The notes beneath the pieces were generated by a model. It had not been told where the DNA came from, did not search any database, and saw only the letters and a program-made list of their open reading frames with translations. The translations under genes were made by a program, and so were the position numbers. 64,000 nucleotides of DNA from Bradyrhizobium algeriense (GTDB taxonomy: Bacteria > Pseudomonadota > Alphaproteobacteria > Rhizobiales > Xanthobacteraceae): NCBI RefSeq assembly GCF_036924595.1, contig NZ_JAZHRV010000001.1, forward strand, positions 1,178,001 to 1,242,000, in the 5' to 3' direction. Below are positions 36,279 through 45,642 of this stretch, piece by piece (the stretch's first letter is position 1; every line of letters begins with the position of its first letter).

Positions 36279-37234
36279 GACAGGTCTATTCAAAAGCGCT
36301 GGGGCGCAACGTGTCGGCAATTGGCTTCGGGTGTGCGTCCCTTGGCTCTCGGATTTCGCCAAGCGGCGGTCGCCGAGCCATAGAAATGGCTCTCGAATAC
36401 GGCGTGAGGTGGTTTGACGTTGCCCCTTCATACGGGGATGGACAGGCAGAGGAGCTGCTTGGCAGTTGCCTGCAAGGTCAGCGCGATAGAGTTGTTATTT
36501 GCACCAAAGTTGGTATTGCGCGTCCTAGCCTTTCTTTGTCACAGCGCCTCTTACGGCCTTTAGCGCGAACTGTCGTGTCGGGCATTCCGGCTGCACGTTC
36601 GGTTGTAAGGCACGCTCATAAGTTTCCCCGCCGTACAGCCATTCATCCAGACCTGATCGAAGCGTCCCTTCTGCAGAGCCTACGATCATTGCGGACCGAT
36701 CATGTGGATATCTTGGCACTTCACGAGCCAACGCCGGAGGAGGCAGCAGATAAGCGCATTTTTGATGTGCTCGAGCGATTACTAGACCGCGGACTTATCC
36801 GAGCAATTTCTGTTGCCGGGCGGCCCGACAGCATTATCGCATCAGTATCCCGACGCCTCCGCGTCGACTATGCGCAGTTTCAGGATGCACCGCATAGTGG
36901 CGTCGCCGTTAGATTGCGTTCTGAGCTGCCAAGCGATAGGCGACCTCAGTTCGTCACGCATGGCGTATTCGGGAAAGAGAACTCGAACGAAATATCTATG
37001 CTGTCGTCCCGAGCATCAGAAACTCTCAAGTTTTGGCTTCAAGAGTACGACCCACATGCAACGGAGATTGTAGGAGATCTTTTGTTGCATTTTGCGTTCT
37101 CTAATAATCCGAATGGTGTGGTAATAACATCGATGTTTAGCGCACAACATATCGAACGCAATTGCTCACTTGCGGCGAAAAGCCCGACACCAGAACTCGC
37201 AGCTAAGATCTCTGCACTTCTAAAAAGCAGATAG
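36275..37234 (+). CDS. Aldo/keto reductase (module 2)
   Basis: 319 residues: GVRWFDVAPSYGDGQAEELLG (catalytic Asp, Tyr), VVICTKVGIARPS (Lys), VDILALHEPTPEE (His). It shares with module 1 the distinctive TKVGIARP and LHEPT strings and the same overall layout. ATG at 36275 overlaps the GMC stop. The gene is clearly AT-richer than the left part of the locus. Confidence 0.87.
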   Translation: MRQVYSKALGRNVSAIGFGCASLGSRISPSGGRRAIEMALEYGVRWFDVAPSYGDGQAEELLGSCLQGQRDRVVICTKVGIARPSLSLSQRLLRPLARTVVSGIPAARSVVRHAHKFPRRTAIHPDLIEASLLQSLRSLRTDHVDILALHEPTPEEAADKRIFDVLERLLDRGLIRAISVAGRPDSIIASVSRRLRVDYAQFQDAPHSGVAVRLRSELPSDRRPQFVTHGVFGKENSNEISMLSSRASETLKFWLQEYDPHATEIVGDLLLHFAFSNNPNGVVITSMFSAQHIERNCSLAAKSPTPELAAKISALLKSR

Positions 37235-37381
37235 AGGCGCGGTCGTTGCCGATCTCGCAGTGGTCAGGGACCTAAATGTGCACCGTCCCCATCTGCAGGC
37301 TCTCTCGATTCTATTTCGTCCATTGCCCGAGGGGTATTTGTAATAGATGGCTTTTCTACCGGCGCTTAAGGGCCAAAACGG

Positions 37382-38596
37382 ATGCAAATACCGCATCAAA
37401 TTATCTATCAAATTCGATATATCTCTTGTTGGCTTAAGTCCGACCAAGAGGCCGATCAAGTCTTTCGATTTAGACTGAATTCTCTGTTGGGCGGAGCAAG
37501 CGCCACAATACCGTTAGGGCGAGCCCGCTCCGGAATCTTTTTATTGGTCAAGCAGGTCGTTACAAAAACGCGGCGCAACGTAATTATGTCGCCGTACACT
37601 ATACCCGACGTCGTTAACATGGTGAAGTTTGGAGGGGGCGAGCCTGTTTTCGTCGACTTTCGTCCAAATTCGACCAACGTTGATTTTGGCCACCTCCGGT
37701 CGCTCATCGATGAGCGGACCGCGTGTGTTCTGGTCACTCACTATCACGTCCCCCAAGTGGAAACGAATGCGATAGCTGACTTCTGTCGCTCCAGAGGCGT
37801 GAAGTTCTTCGATGACTGCGCCATATCTTTGGGCGCTAGTATCGAAGGCAAGCCAATCGGTACTGTCAGCGAAGCAAGCGTGTTCAGTTTCTCGGGATTT
37901 AAGATACTAAATTTTTTTTGGGGCGGAGCGATAGTCATGGCTCCTGGAGAGATTGCAACGGCTATCGAAGCTGAAGTTGAAACTTGGCCGCGGCTGAGGT
38001 TCTGGCAGTATCAATTCCAAGCAAGAAAAATTCTAACGTACCGCTTTGTCACGAGTCGCTTGGTGTTTCCGTTGTTTTTTAGGCTGCGGCGCTCAATTAT
38101 TGAGTCGGGTGAGATTGTCGACGTCCTTCCTTTGTCACGCATTGAGACGGCTAGTCTGGACGACACGATTACTAGCCGGCCGGCCCTCGCTGCCTTAGGT
38201 GAGTGGAGCCGAAAATTTGGCGATATCGCAGACATACTCAACCACCGTCGCTCCATCGCCGCGGTCTATGATCGTTATTTTCGCCAGATTAGTGTATCGG
38301 CTGAGACACCCGAAGAATGTCGCGCGGAGGCTGGCTTCGTCAATTATCCGATCATCGTCGGTCGCAATTCGCGAGATGAGATCTACAGGACGTTGCTAGC
38401 CAATAACTACGATGTAGCTTTGTCACTTTACCCGAATGTCCATGAAATGGAGAAGTTCACCGATATACCGGGCCGTACCATTAATGTTTCTGAGTTGGTG
38501 CGGTCGATCGTTACCCTGCCAACGCACACGCGTGTGACGCCCGCATATGCTGAAAGACTGAGCCAGTTTCTGTTGACATTGATCCCGAGCTACTGA
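37382..38596 (+). CDS. DegT/DnrJ/EryC1/StrS family PLP-dependent protein
   Basis: 404 residues of the sugar aminotransferase fold. VIMSPYTIPDVVNMVKFGGGEPVFVDF is the substrate/cofactor entry region; KFFDDCAISLGASIEGKPIG and SVFSFSGFKILNFFWGG contain the PLP-binding segment with Lys174. The usual motif is SFHPTK or SFFPSK; here it is FSGFK, so activity as an aminotransferase should be checked. It probably makes an amino sugar from the keto-sugar produced by the neighbouring oxidoreductases. AT-rich, with 147 bases between it and AKR-2. Confidence 0.83.
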   Translation: MQIPHQIIYQIRYISCWLKSDQEADQVFRFRLNSLLGGASATIPLGRARSGIFLLVKQVVTKTRRNVIMSPYTIPDVVNMVKFGGGEPVFVDFRPNSTNVDFGHLRSLIDERTACVLVTHYHVPQVETNAIADFCRSRGVKFFDDCAISLGASIEGKPIGTVSEASVFSFSGFKILNFFWGGAIVMAPGEIATAIEAEVETWPRLRFWQYQFQARKILTYRFVTSRLVFPLFFRLRRSIIESGEIVDVLPLSRIETASLDDTITSRPALAALGEWSRKFGDIADILNHRRSIAAVYDRYFRQISVSAETPEECRAEAGFVNYPIIVGRNSRDEIYRTLLANNYDVALSLYPNVHEMEKFTDIPGRTINVSELVRSIVTLPTHTRVTPAYAERLSQFLLTLIPSY

Positions 38597-38639
38597 GTTC
38601 GATTCCTTTGATCGTTAGCGTGGATCCAATAGGAAGGTC

Positions 38640-39060
38640 GCATCGGACCTGAGCGCTTGGTCTTCATCGACATGATCTGGAACAGGATCGACATGGCCCC
38701 GTTGCAGGCTGCGCGCCACGCGGCTGCAGGTTCTTCGCCAAGGTTCCGCACGGTCGTTGGCACCATGACCTTCCTGGCGGCATTGCATCACAACTGGACC
38801 ATCGGACGCTGCCTCGACCGCTTCACCCGCGCGAATGCGCCAACTCCTTCGAATCCGGTGGATGGATACGAGCAACCTTGATCGAGAACTGCTCGAATTG
38901 CGGAAGCGCACAACGTTTGTTGCTAGAGCTCGCCAGGAGCAGAGGACAGCAACAGGGTGCAGCCGGCACTTCAGACAGTTTCGAAGCGCACTGCTTAAGG
39001 TGACTACTGGAGCGATACACGCGCCTGCAGGCGACCGGCGCTGCAATGCACGTTTTGGTT
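38640..39060 (+). pseudogene. IS630-family transposase remnant
   Basis: Frames give RLVFIDMIWNRIDMAPLQ, then VPHGRW- and TMTFLAALHHNW-like pieces, the central part of an IS630 (IS630/Tc1) transposase. Several frameshifts and the loss of both ends show it is dead. Confidence 0.65.
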
Positions 39061-39149
39061 AATAAAAACTTGGCTTGTCGTGGTGCTCACACCTTCTATC
39101 ATCCAAAGTGCATCGCGAATAGCGAATCATCCTAGGTCCGGAGCCCTCA

Positions 39150-39374
39150 GTGGTCGGCTTAATGATCGTCAGCTTCGTCTTGGGTGTGTACGTGGCGCGC
39201 TTTAATATTTTGGCCGCAACCGTCGCGAGCATAGTCTGTGCCGCGGTTTCGTTACTTTACGATTTGAGTAGCGAGTCAACTCTCATGCACTCTCTTCTGG
39301 CTAGCGTCGGTACGGCATGTGCGCTGCAGGTCGGCTATCTCGTTGGTCAGCTACTGCGGCTCCCGAGAAGATAG
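39150..39374 (+). CDS. Small membrane protein, 74 aa
   Basis: Two or three hydrophobic segments (VGLMIVSFVLGVYVARFNILAAT; ASIVCAAVSLLY; SVGTACALQVGYLVGQLL) and a basic end. The start is GTG 39150 or ATG 39162. It converges on the initiating transferase gene with 32 bases between stops. Family unknown. Similar short proteins are seen beside exopolysaccharide genes in Rhizobiales. Confidence 0.6.
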   Translation: MVGLMIVSFVLGVYVARFNILAATVASIVCAAVSLLYDLSSESTLMHSLLASVGTACALQVGYLVGQLLRLPRR

Positions 39375-39406
39375 TGTTGCCGCCATTCGCAGCGCCCCTG
39401 GCGTTG

Positions 39407-40828
39407 CTAGTAGGCGTTCTCATAACTTTTCTTTGAAAATATCGTCATCACGACAATTTTTAGATCGAAGCCAAAAGACCAGTTATCAATGTAGTACAGA
39501 TCGTGCTCCACACGGGCGCGCATTTTTTCGAAAGTGTCGGTCTCACCACGGAGCCCATTTACCTGAGCCCAGCCCGTAATGCCTGGCTTGACGTTATGAC
39601 GTCGAGATAGGCGGGCGATCTGACCTTCAAACATTTGATTGTGCCAGACGGCGTGAGGACGTGGTCCGACAATCGACATGTCCCCCCGGATGACATTGAA
39701 GAGCTGAGGGAGTTCGTCGATATTCGTTCGTCGCAATATCCGTCCTATGCGCGTGACTCTAGGATCATCCCGGGTTGCCTGACGAGCAATCGCTGGGCCC
39801 GCTACCATCGTGCGAAACTTTAGAACCGTTATGGGCTTATTGTTATAACCATGGCGAGTTTGTTTGAACAGAACGGGACCTCGCGAACTCAATTTTATCA
39901 ACGCGGCCACCATCAGTATCAGCGGCATGAGTAAGAGGCCGGCGGCTGCAGCAACAAACAGATCAAAACTCCGCTTGAGGAAGCGATCCATCACCCAAGC
40001 GGGTCCGGACGCGCTCTCGAACACGGAGGCATGGCCGAAGCATCCAATTCGGCTACAGCGCATGAAATTCAGCATGCCAACAGGTAGAAGTTGAATCCGA
40101 ACCGGCATTTCGGAGAGCATATCCACTGCACGAGTGACTGCTTCCATATTGTCCGAATGGAAGAGCAGCAACACCGCATCACATTGGTGGGTCCGAGTGT
40201 CGCGCAGGATCGTTTGAAGCTGAAGCCAAATATCGGTCGAGTCCAGACGATAAACTTGACGTATCTCCTCCTGCGTGGATGATAATTGCTCGAGGAGTAG
40301 GGTCGGTTTCTCGACGTCCGGGAAAACTAGGACCACGACGCCCGGTGAGGTCCAACGGCCGCTTTTTCGGCCGACTTCGATAGCGTGCAATAATAGTGCT
40401 CGAATCATGATCTGCGTTGGTAAGGCGATGGCCAACTGCGCGAGGAACGTTCCCCTAGAGTAACTCAAGACCGTCCCACTAATGAACATGAGAGCGAGAA
40501 GGAAAACAAAGGCTAAGGCCAATGCGAGCACTCCTCGGTGAAGCGCTTGCCGATTCCATTCCGCACCATGAAGATCGTATTGTCTGTCGGCCAGACAGAT
40601 TATGCCGTACATCAGCGCCAGTTGCGTGCAGATCCATCCGTACGAAATCGTACCGGGCAGTCTGCCCCAAACAGTTAGATGATATGCAACAAAAGCTAGG
40701 TAGGTCGATATTGCGACGGCCGCCATTTCGGTTAGGGCCAGCATTGCAGCGAGCACTAGGCGATCGTCGTGGCTCTGAGCAATTTCCTTCGAACTCGCCA
40801 CCGGTCCAGAAAAATTTGATTGTAGCAT
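39407..40828 (-). CDS. Undecaprenyl-phosphate sugar-1-phosphate transferase (initiating enzyme)
   Basis: 473 residues of the polyprenyl glycosylphosphotransferase family (WbaP/WcaJ/PssY type). Four N-terminal membrane segments are followed by a cytoplasmic CoA-binding-like region, then a membrane hairpin (KRSFDLFVAAAAGLLLMPLILMVAALIKL) and the catalytic domain: PVLFKQTRHGYNNKPITVLKFRTM, RRTNIDELPQLFNVIRGDMSIVGPRPH, KPGITGWAQVNGLRGET. The Asp-Glu of NIDELPQ and the GPRPH loop are intact. It loads the first sugar phosphate onto the lipid carrier and so starts the repeat unit. No EcfG motif was found in front of it. Confidence 0.92.
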   Translation of the reverse strand: MLQSNFSGPVASSKEIAQSHDDRLVLAAMLALTEMAAVAISTYLAFVAYHLTVWGRLPGTISYGWICTQLALMYGIICLADRQYDLHGAEWNRQALHRGVLALALAFVFLLALMFISGTVLSYSRGTFLAQLAIALPTQIMIRALLLHAIEVGRKSGRWTSPGVVVLVFPDVEKPTLLLEQLSSTQEEIRQVYRLDSTDIWLQLQTILRDTRTHQCDAVLLLFHSDNMEAVTRAVDMLSEMPVRIQLLPVGMLNFMRCSRIGCFGHASVFESASGPAWVMDRFLKRSFDLFVAAAAGLLLMPLILMVAALIKLSSRGPVLFKQTRHGYNNKPITVLKFRTMVAGPAIARQATRDDPRVTRIGRILRRTNIDELPQLFNVIRGDMSIVGPRPHAVWHNQMFEGQIARLSRRHNVKPGITGWAQVNGLRGETDTFEKMRARVEHDLYYIDNWSFGFDLKIVVMTIFSKKSYENAY

Positions 40829-40849
40829 CGCTGGCCTCCGGCGAAAATC

Positions 40850-41845
40850 AAGTTCGTTCTGGCACTATTGTTCCAATTCTACCGGATCTCGCCCCTTGCT
40901 TCGGACCACCACAGCGCAATGCTCCCAAGAAAACGGAGAGTCGCCTACCTGATAGCACGAAGCCGAACGCCGATGCTCCAACCTGAGCCGGTAGAGCCAT
41001 TCCAAATGAGCCGAGCGAATCCACAACGGAGCGCGGAAGTTCGCCGGCCCATACAATCAAGCAATCCTCCGAGAGCGTTGCCTAGCGTGCAGCCAGTCGC
41101 ATCGATATTTCCCGTAAGGCGAAGCTCTTGGGCCGGATCTCCTAAGGCAACAAGCCGCAGGTACGGCCTTGCGGATCGAATGCGTCGGAGTGGAGCGGGC
41201 GAATTGAGATCGGCGCATCCGTGTTGAACGCCCACGAGTTGGTGCTGCGAAAGGCGCTCTACCAGCTCGAACGCCACCATCCACTCGTCGGACGCAAGTC
41301 ATAGCCTTCGTGGGGAACGCATTGGCCACATTCGCGAGCTTGCGAATCTTCGCCCCGTTCTCGATACAGAACGAACCACTGAGGCGAATACGGCTGAAGG
41401 GCTCGTGGTCGGTGTGGCTCACAGCGATCGAAGCGTAAACTCTCACCGACATCGGTGTAATTTCACCAAACAGGTTCAAGGAAGAACCAAAACAGGTATG
41501 GAAGAGCCCGCCGTGCGTCGATACAAGCGATCTGCGGCGATGAGATGCTTTCGTTACGGCAAGAAAGTTGGCGAATAAATCGGTTGCTTGGACGTGGACA
41601 ATGTCAGCGCCACTGGCAGGATATCGGGGTGGTTGCCAGTACAGAATCCTTATCAGCTTGACCTGATGAATGGCCTCATAGGCACGCAAACGCGCACTGG
41701 TCGTGGCGGTGTAAAAGGTGCGGTCAGGCATCCCTGCCCGTGCTGCAAAATCCGACTTCATTTGCCGCGTGGGAAGCCCTCGAACGACGTATTCAAACGC
41801 ACCGACCGAGGCTGCAAACCGTCCAACTACGTGCACTATCGACAT
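40850..41845 (-). pseudogene. Glycosyltransferase family 4, frameshifted
   Basis: The first ~165 residues read well as a GT4 N-terminal domain: MSIVHVVGRFAASVGAFEYVVRGL, YPASGADIVHVQATDLFANFLAVTKASHRRRSLVSTHGGLFHTCFG, and ENGAKIRKLANVANAFPTKAM. The frame then fails near 41310. The downstream parts, including an SSYEGFG-like donor-site remnant expected near 41000, fall in other frames (for example 40945-41280). The upstream neighbour of the initiating transferase is thus a lost transferase, so the present repeat unit may lack one sugar relative to its ancestor. Confidence 0.7.
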
Positions 41846-42409
41846 GGGCCGCTCCGGACTTAAGCGGCGCCCCTATTCCCCTGAGCAGTCATGATCTGCG
41901 CCGGGTATTCCCAACCGTTCAACTTTAACTTAAGTTGATCGCTAGCCTTAGGCTTTTATCAGAAACCCCGCAGTTGGTCGGATCCCTCTGCCCACGATTT
42001 TCAAAACGATTGACGTGGATTTATATCGGTTCCCCCTGGAAAAACGGTCAACCGAAACTGCTGTAACCAGCGACGTCGGCCGCAAGGACGCCGACGAGAC
42101 GTCGCACCAGGCATTCGCGAGATGAGGATTCTCTTTGCTCGACACGACGCATGGCAACGCGACCGGGCTGCAGATATGCAGGCAACAACAGCCATCGGTG
42201 GTAGGGTGGCAAGTCGCAGCATGGCAGTCGTGAACCGCCGCCTCCAATTGACAATCATGAAGAGGCGACGACTTGCGACGAATTTCAGGTGCAGGCGTTG
42301 TTGGGCACTCGTAGAGCGCGTTCCGCGGCCGTTCATCTATGTCCGCCCGTATTGACCGGCGAATTGGGTAGTAGACTGAAGCTGGCTGGTCGAGCGCTGT
42401 TTCTAGCAA
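41846..42409 (-). other. Mostly non-coding; trace of a class III adenylate cyclase N-terminus
   Basis: About 560 bases. On the minus strand near 42160-42060 the words RRLVGVLAADVAGYS appear, the usual N-terminal end of rhizobial class III cyclases, then the frame breaks. A 10-bp palindrome AACTTAAGTT lies near 41930. Nothing else was recognised. Confidence 0.4.
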
Positions 42410-42434
42410 GGAACCACTTCATATCTGTGCTGTT
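42410..42434 (+). promoter_or_regulatory. EcfG-like promoter for the small secreted protein gene
   Basis: GGAAC (42410-42414), 16 bases, TGTT (42431-42434). Core -10 GTT is present. It is about 45 bases upstream of the likely ATG at 42487. Confidence 0.65.
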
Positions 42435-42486
42435 TCCCTTGCATTCCTCACTTCGTGACAGGGAGAACCTTGAGTAGGAGGTTCAG

Positions 42487-42885
42487 ATGACCACTCGCAT
42501 AGCGACTGCAGTCGCATTCACCCTTATTCCCGCATCGCCGGCGTTTGCTGATTGCAACCAAGAACTGAAAATACTGGAACAGAAAGTCGTTTCGGCGGAG
42601 ACAGGCGCGAGCACGAGCGAAACCGGAATGGCGGTGACCAAGCACCAAGAGGAGCTTCTAACGGGAAAGCAAAAGAGCGGTGCGCCGGAAACCACCGGAA
42701 CAACGGCGCGTGCTGTGGAGCCTGTTTCACCTCATCAGGAAAAAGTCACCGGCAAACGTAGCGTCGAGGGCGGGGATCATGCCGCCCAAATGATCGTCGA
42801 AGCCCGTAAGATGTCCGAGGCCGGCGACGAGCAGGAGTGCATGAAGAAGGCAGCGGAACTCAAAGACATGCTGGGACCTAAGTAA
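42487..42885 (+). CDS. Small periplasmic protein with signal peptide, stress type
   Basis: 132 residues. Signal peptide TTRIATAVAFTLIPASPAFA, then a charged, low-complexity, Glu/Lys/Thr-rich mature part starting DCNQELKILEQKV and ending with a helix AAELKDMLGPK that contains a second cysteine (EQECMKKA). Cys22 and Cys118 could form a disulphide. A strong GAGTAGGAGG ribosome site precedes the ATG. The EcfG-like promoter and low-complexity make-up suggest an envelope stress protein. No named family recognised. Confidence 0.75.
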   Translation: MTTRIATAVAFTLIPASPAFADCNQELKILEQKVVSAETGASTSETGMAVTKHQEELLTGKQKSGAPETTGTTARAVEPVSPHQEKVTGKRSVEGGDHAAQMIVEARKMSEAGDEQECMKKAAELKDMLGPK

Positions 42886-43064
42886 GCGTCAATCGCGCCA
42901 AATGTGACCCAGGAGGCGCCATCCACGCGAAGGTTCGCGGATTCGTACATCACAAGCCAGCCGCTCTCGATCGCGAGCTTGATGTCCTGCCATGGTGCGA
43001 TTCCTTCATGCGATATTGCGCGCTAATTGGCGAGGAGCTCCAGCGCCAGCTTTACGCCAGCGCT

Positions 43065-43313
43065 TTATTGCTTTTTCCAATCTATCTCGAACGTGAATTT
43101 TGCTTGCAGTACAGGACCATCTTCATCGCGGACTTCGACTTCCATACCACGGCCGAAGCCGTTGAAGCGCCTGCCTCGTACCGCATCCTTTGCCATATCA
43201 ACCAACGAGCGCGCCGCCTCTTCCTGCACGGCTTCAATATCGGGCAGTTCAAGCCCTTCCTCATCCACGGAAACGGCGTCGCCGTCGCGTAAGTCAAAGT
43301 AATAGCGCTTCAT
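43065..43313 (-). CDS. DUF6894 family protein
   Basis: 82 residues: MKRYYFDLRDGDAVSVDEEGLELPDIEAVQEEAARSLVDMAKDA, the pattern of the short DUF6894 proteins very common in Rhizobiales. The C-terminal half forms predicted strands (MEVEVRDEDGPVLQAKFTFEI). Function unknown; several members respond to stress. A weak EcfG-like match with one extra spacer base lies at 43348-43373. Confidence 0.82.
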   Translation of the reverse strand: MKRYYFDLRDGDAVSVDEEGLELPDIEAVQEEAARSLVDMAKDAVRGRRFNGFGRGMEVEVRDEDGPVLQAKFTFEIDWKKQ

Positions 43314-43774
43314 CGGCCAATCCCGGGCGCCTCACCTGTCGAGTTAAAACCTAGAGAATAGATCTTGCGTTCCAACGAGGTCGAATTTTTCGCGGCCTTG
43401 GAATGGGACCCTAGGAGAGGGGGACCGATGCCAGCCCAACAGGCCTGAAACGTTTTCTTTAGGAACGACGATGCGCTCGGGGATTCGATTTCAAGCTTGC
43501 GGTTTGTGGCGCTCAATGGCTCCAGCCAGAAGACAACATGGCTCCAGCCAGAAGAGCCTCGTCAGAGGATGCCGTCGTCCAGGTCTCAACTTCGGTCCGC
43601 GAGATGGGAGGAGGGCATGCCTCATCGCGCCAATGGCGGGCCCTTTGCGCACGATCGGTGCAGGATAGTCGGGAAGGTGCTGACTTATCGGTTCACGACG
43701 CGAAACAGCGCGATGATGGCAGACTGGTGGTGGTGATCGAATAGAGATTGCACACAGCCTTCCCCGTATCTCGT
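43314..43774. other. Stretch without recognised gene
   Basis: About 460 bases between the DUF6894 gene and the helicase remnant. A near-perfect short direct repeat (ATGGCTCCAGCCAGAAGA) occurs at about 43516 and 43539, 23 bases apart. Open frames have no family pattern. Confidence 0.4.
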
Positions 43775-45150
43775 CTATCGCCACATACCGCGCATGCGGG
43801 CGCCAATATCCAGCGTTGGTCCCTGACCAGCGGTGCGCGCCGCGGTACCGGCCGGCGCAAGCAGCCAGGCAGTCCGCTCGAACAGACCGAGGAGCTTTTC
43901 GGGAATGAACCGCGTCCTCGAGGCATACAGGTTGCGATCGCCCTGCGCGTGCTGGCCGTGCACAAAGAAGCGCTGCGGCACGACGAGATGGAGGTCGTCC
44001 TTTGCACGGATCATCGCGACATAGAGCAGTCGGCGTTCCTCCTCAATTTCGACGATAAAACGTGCCTAGTCGGCCTCGTCGCGGACGGTAACAAGTTGCG
44101 GCTTCGCTGCAGAGGTGCGCTCGGTCCAGAGGTTCTTGGTGAAACGCTCCTTGGCGAGACCGATAACGCCGTTGGCGGCGGCGAGTATCGTTTGCGTCGA
44201 TCGATAATTGCGGTCGAGCGTGATGATGCTCGCAGGCGGCGAGAATTGGTCGGGAAAGTCGAGGATGTTGCGCACGGTCGCGGCGCGGAATGAATAGATC
44301 GATTGGGCATCATCGCCGACTACCGTGAGGCCTCGGCCGCCGGGCTTGAGGGCCAGCACGATCGAGGACGGCAGGCGGTTCGTGTCCTGATATTCATCAA
44401 CAAGGACGTGCTCGAATCGGCCGCCGATGTCATCGGCCAGGCCGGCGTCGCTGACCATTTGTGCCCAGCAGAGGAGGAGGTTGTCGTAGTCGAGCACGTT
44501 CTGCTTCTGCTTGGCCTCGACGTAGGCCGCGAACTTTCCTTGAGCTCCGCCGCCCACCCAGCACACCAGGGATACGAGGACCTGACAACTTGCTCGATTG
44601 GCGTCTCGGCGTTGACGCAGCGCGAGTAGATCGAGAGACACGTCCCTTTGGTCGGAAAGCGACTTTCGGTCTTGGAGAAACCTTTCTCATGCCGGACCAG
44701 GTTCATGAGGTCGGCGGAGTCTTCGCGGTCGTGAATCGTAAAGGCGGGGTCCAGGCCGATCTGTTCGGCATACTCTCGCAGCAGCCGGGCGCCGATCCTA
44801 GGTTCCGGCCCAGGTCAATGCGTCCGTCATCACTCCGGCGGTGTCGCCCATGACCTTGCGCGCGATGCGTTCGACCCGCTTGGTCATCTCGGAGGCGGCC
44901 ACCGCGAAAACGTCATCAACAGGATCCGGCGCGGGTCGGCGCCCTGAACGATCAGATGGGCGACCCGATGCGCGAGGGTGTTGGTTTTTCCAGACCCTGC
45001 TCCTGCAATCACCAGCAGCGGTGGCGCCGCCAATCCTCCTGCTGCCCCGTGCTCAACCGCACGCCGCTGCTCGGGATTGAGGATTTCGAGGTAGGTGGTT
45101 GCCGTCTGCACGCGGGGCGTCCATTCATTGTCGGAATGAACGACGGTCGA
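43775..45150 (-). pseudogene. UvrD/Rep-like helicase with internal deletion
   Basis: In shifting minus frames: YLEILNPEQRRAVEHG and the Walker A PPLLVIAGAGSGKTNTLAHRVAHLI (about 45080-44940), FEHVLVDEYQDTNRL (Walker B, near 44400), LTVVGDDAQSIYSFRAA and ITLDRNYRST. Then at 44066-44000 the text jumps from TVRDEAD, stop, ARFIVE directly to EEERRLLYVAMIRAKDDLHLVVPQRFF. This removes roughly 250 residues, much of the second RecA-like domain. There are also frameshifts near 44900 and 44640. It is dead as a helicase. Confidence 0.8.
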
Positions 45151-45172
45151 TGATTCCTGCTGTAATCGCAAC

Positions 45173-45471
45173 CTAGACCTCTGCTCGGGGGTGGCGCGGC
45201 TGCCAGGTAAGCTGGAGCACGGTCGCCGACAGGCGCCGTCCTGTATTGGCGCACTTGCGGCAGCGCAGACGGCTTGCGAGATCGTGCACCAAGGTAGTCG
45301 GCGGGTGCTTGAGGGCTGCGAGTCGACATCGTTCGGGAGTCTTGCACCGTGAAAACACTGGATTTCCAGCCAGGGAAAGCCGCCGTTGATGGCCTGGTCA
45401 ATTGTGGGCGACGGGTCGATCGCTCGCCATCGCTCCACATCCGCTCGTACCAGCTTTCGCAGGTAAATCAA
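45173..45471 (-). pseudogene. Small conserved hypothetical protein, frameshifted
   Basis: Two minus frames together give LIYLRKLVRADVERWRAIDPSPTIDQAINGGFPWLEIQCFHG and then LAALKHPPTTLVHDLASRLRCRKCAN. This is a short protein with paired cysteines (a possible zinc ribbon) that is widespread in Bradyrhizobium. A frame change near 45330 breaks it. Confidence 0.5.
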
Positions 45472-45642
45472 TCGGCCTGCTGGATCAGCGCAGCGCCCTT
45501 GGCACGCATCTCCACTGACTGCGCAGCCAGAATTCCGGTCGTCGCGCGCGCCTTGCCAAGCTCCTTCGTCTTGCGGAGCCTTCCGACAGCGGCGTGGGGT
45601 GGTGCTTCGGCGCCATCCGGACATCCAAGGGTAAGATGTAGG

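Noticed and set aside
38679..38703. Exact GGAAC-N16-CGTT motif on the plus strand
   Set aside because: It lies inside the IS630 transposase remnant, about 450 bases from the next plus-strand gene. It comes from the coding text (WNRIDMAPLQ) and is probably a chance match.
43348..43373. EcfG-like motif upstream of the DUF6894 gene
   Set aside because: The spacer is one base too long and the -10 reads GGTT; too weak to list as a promoter.
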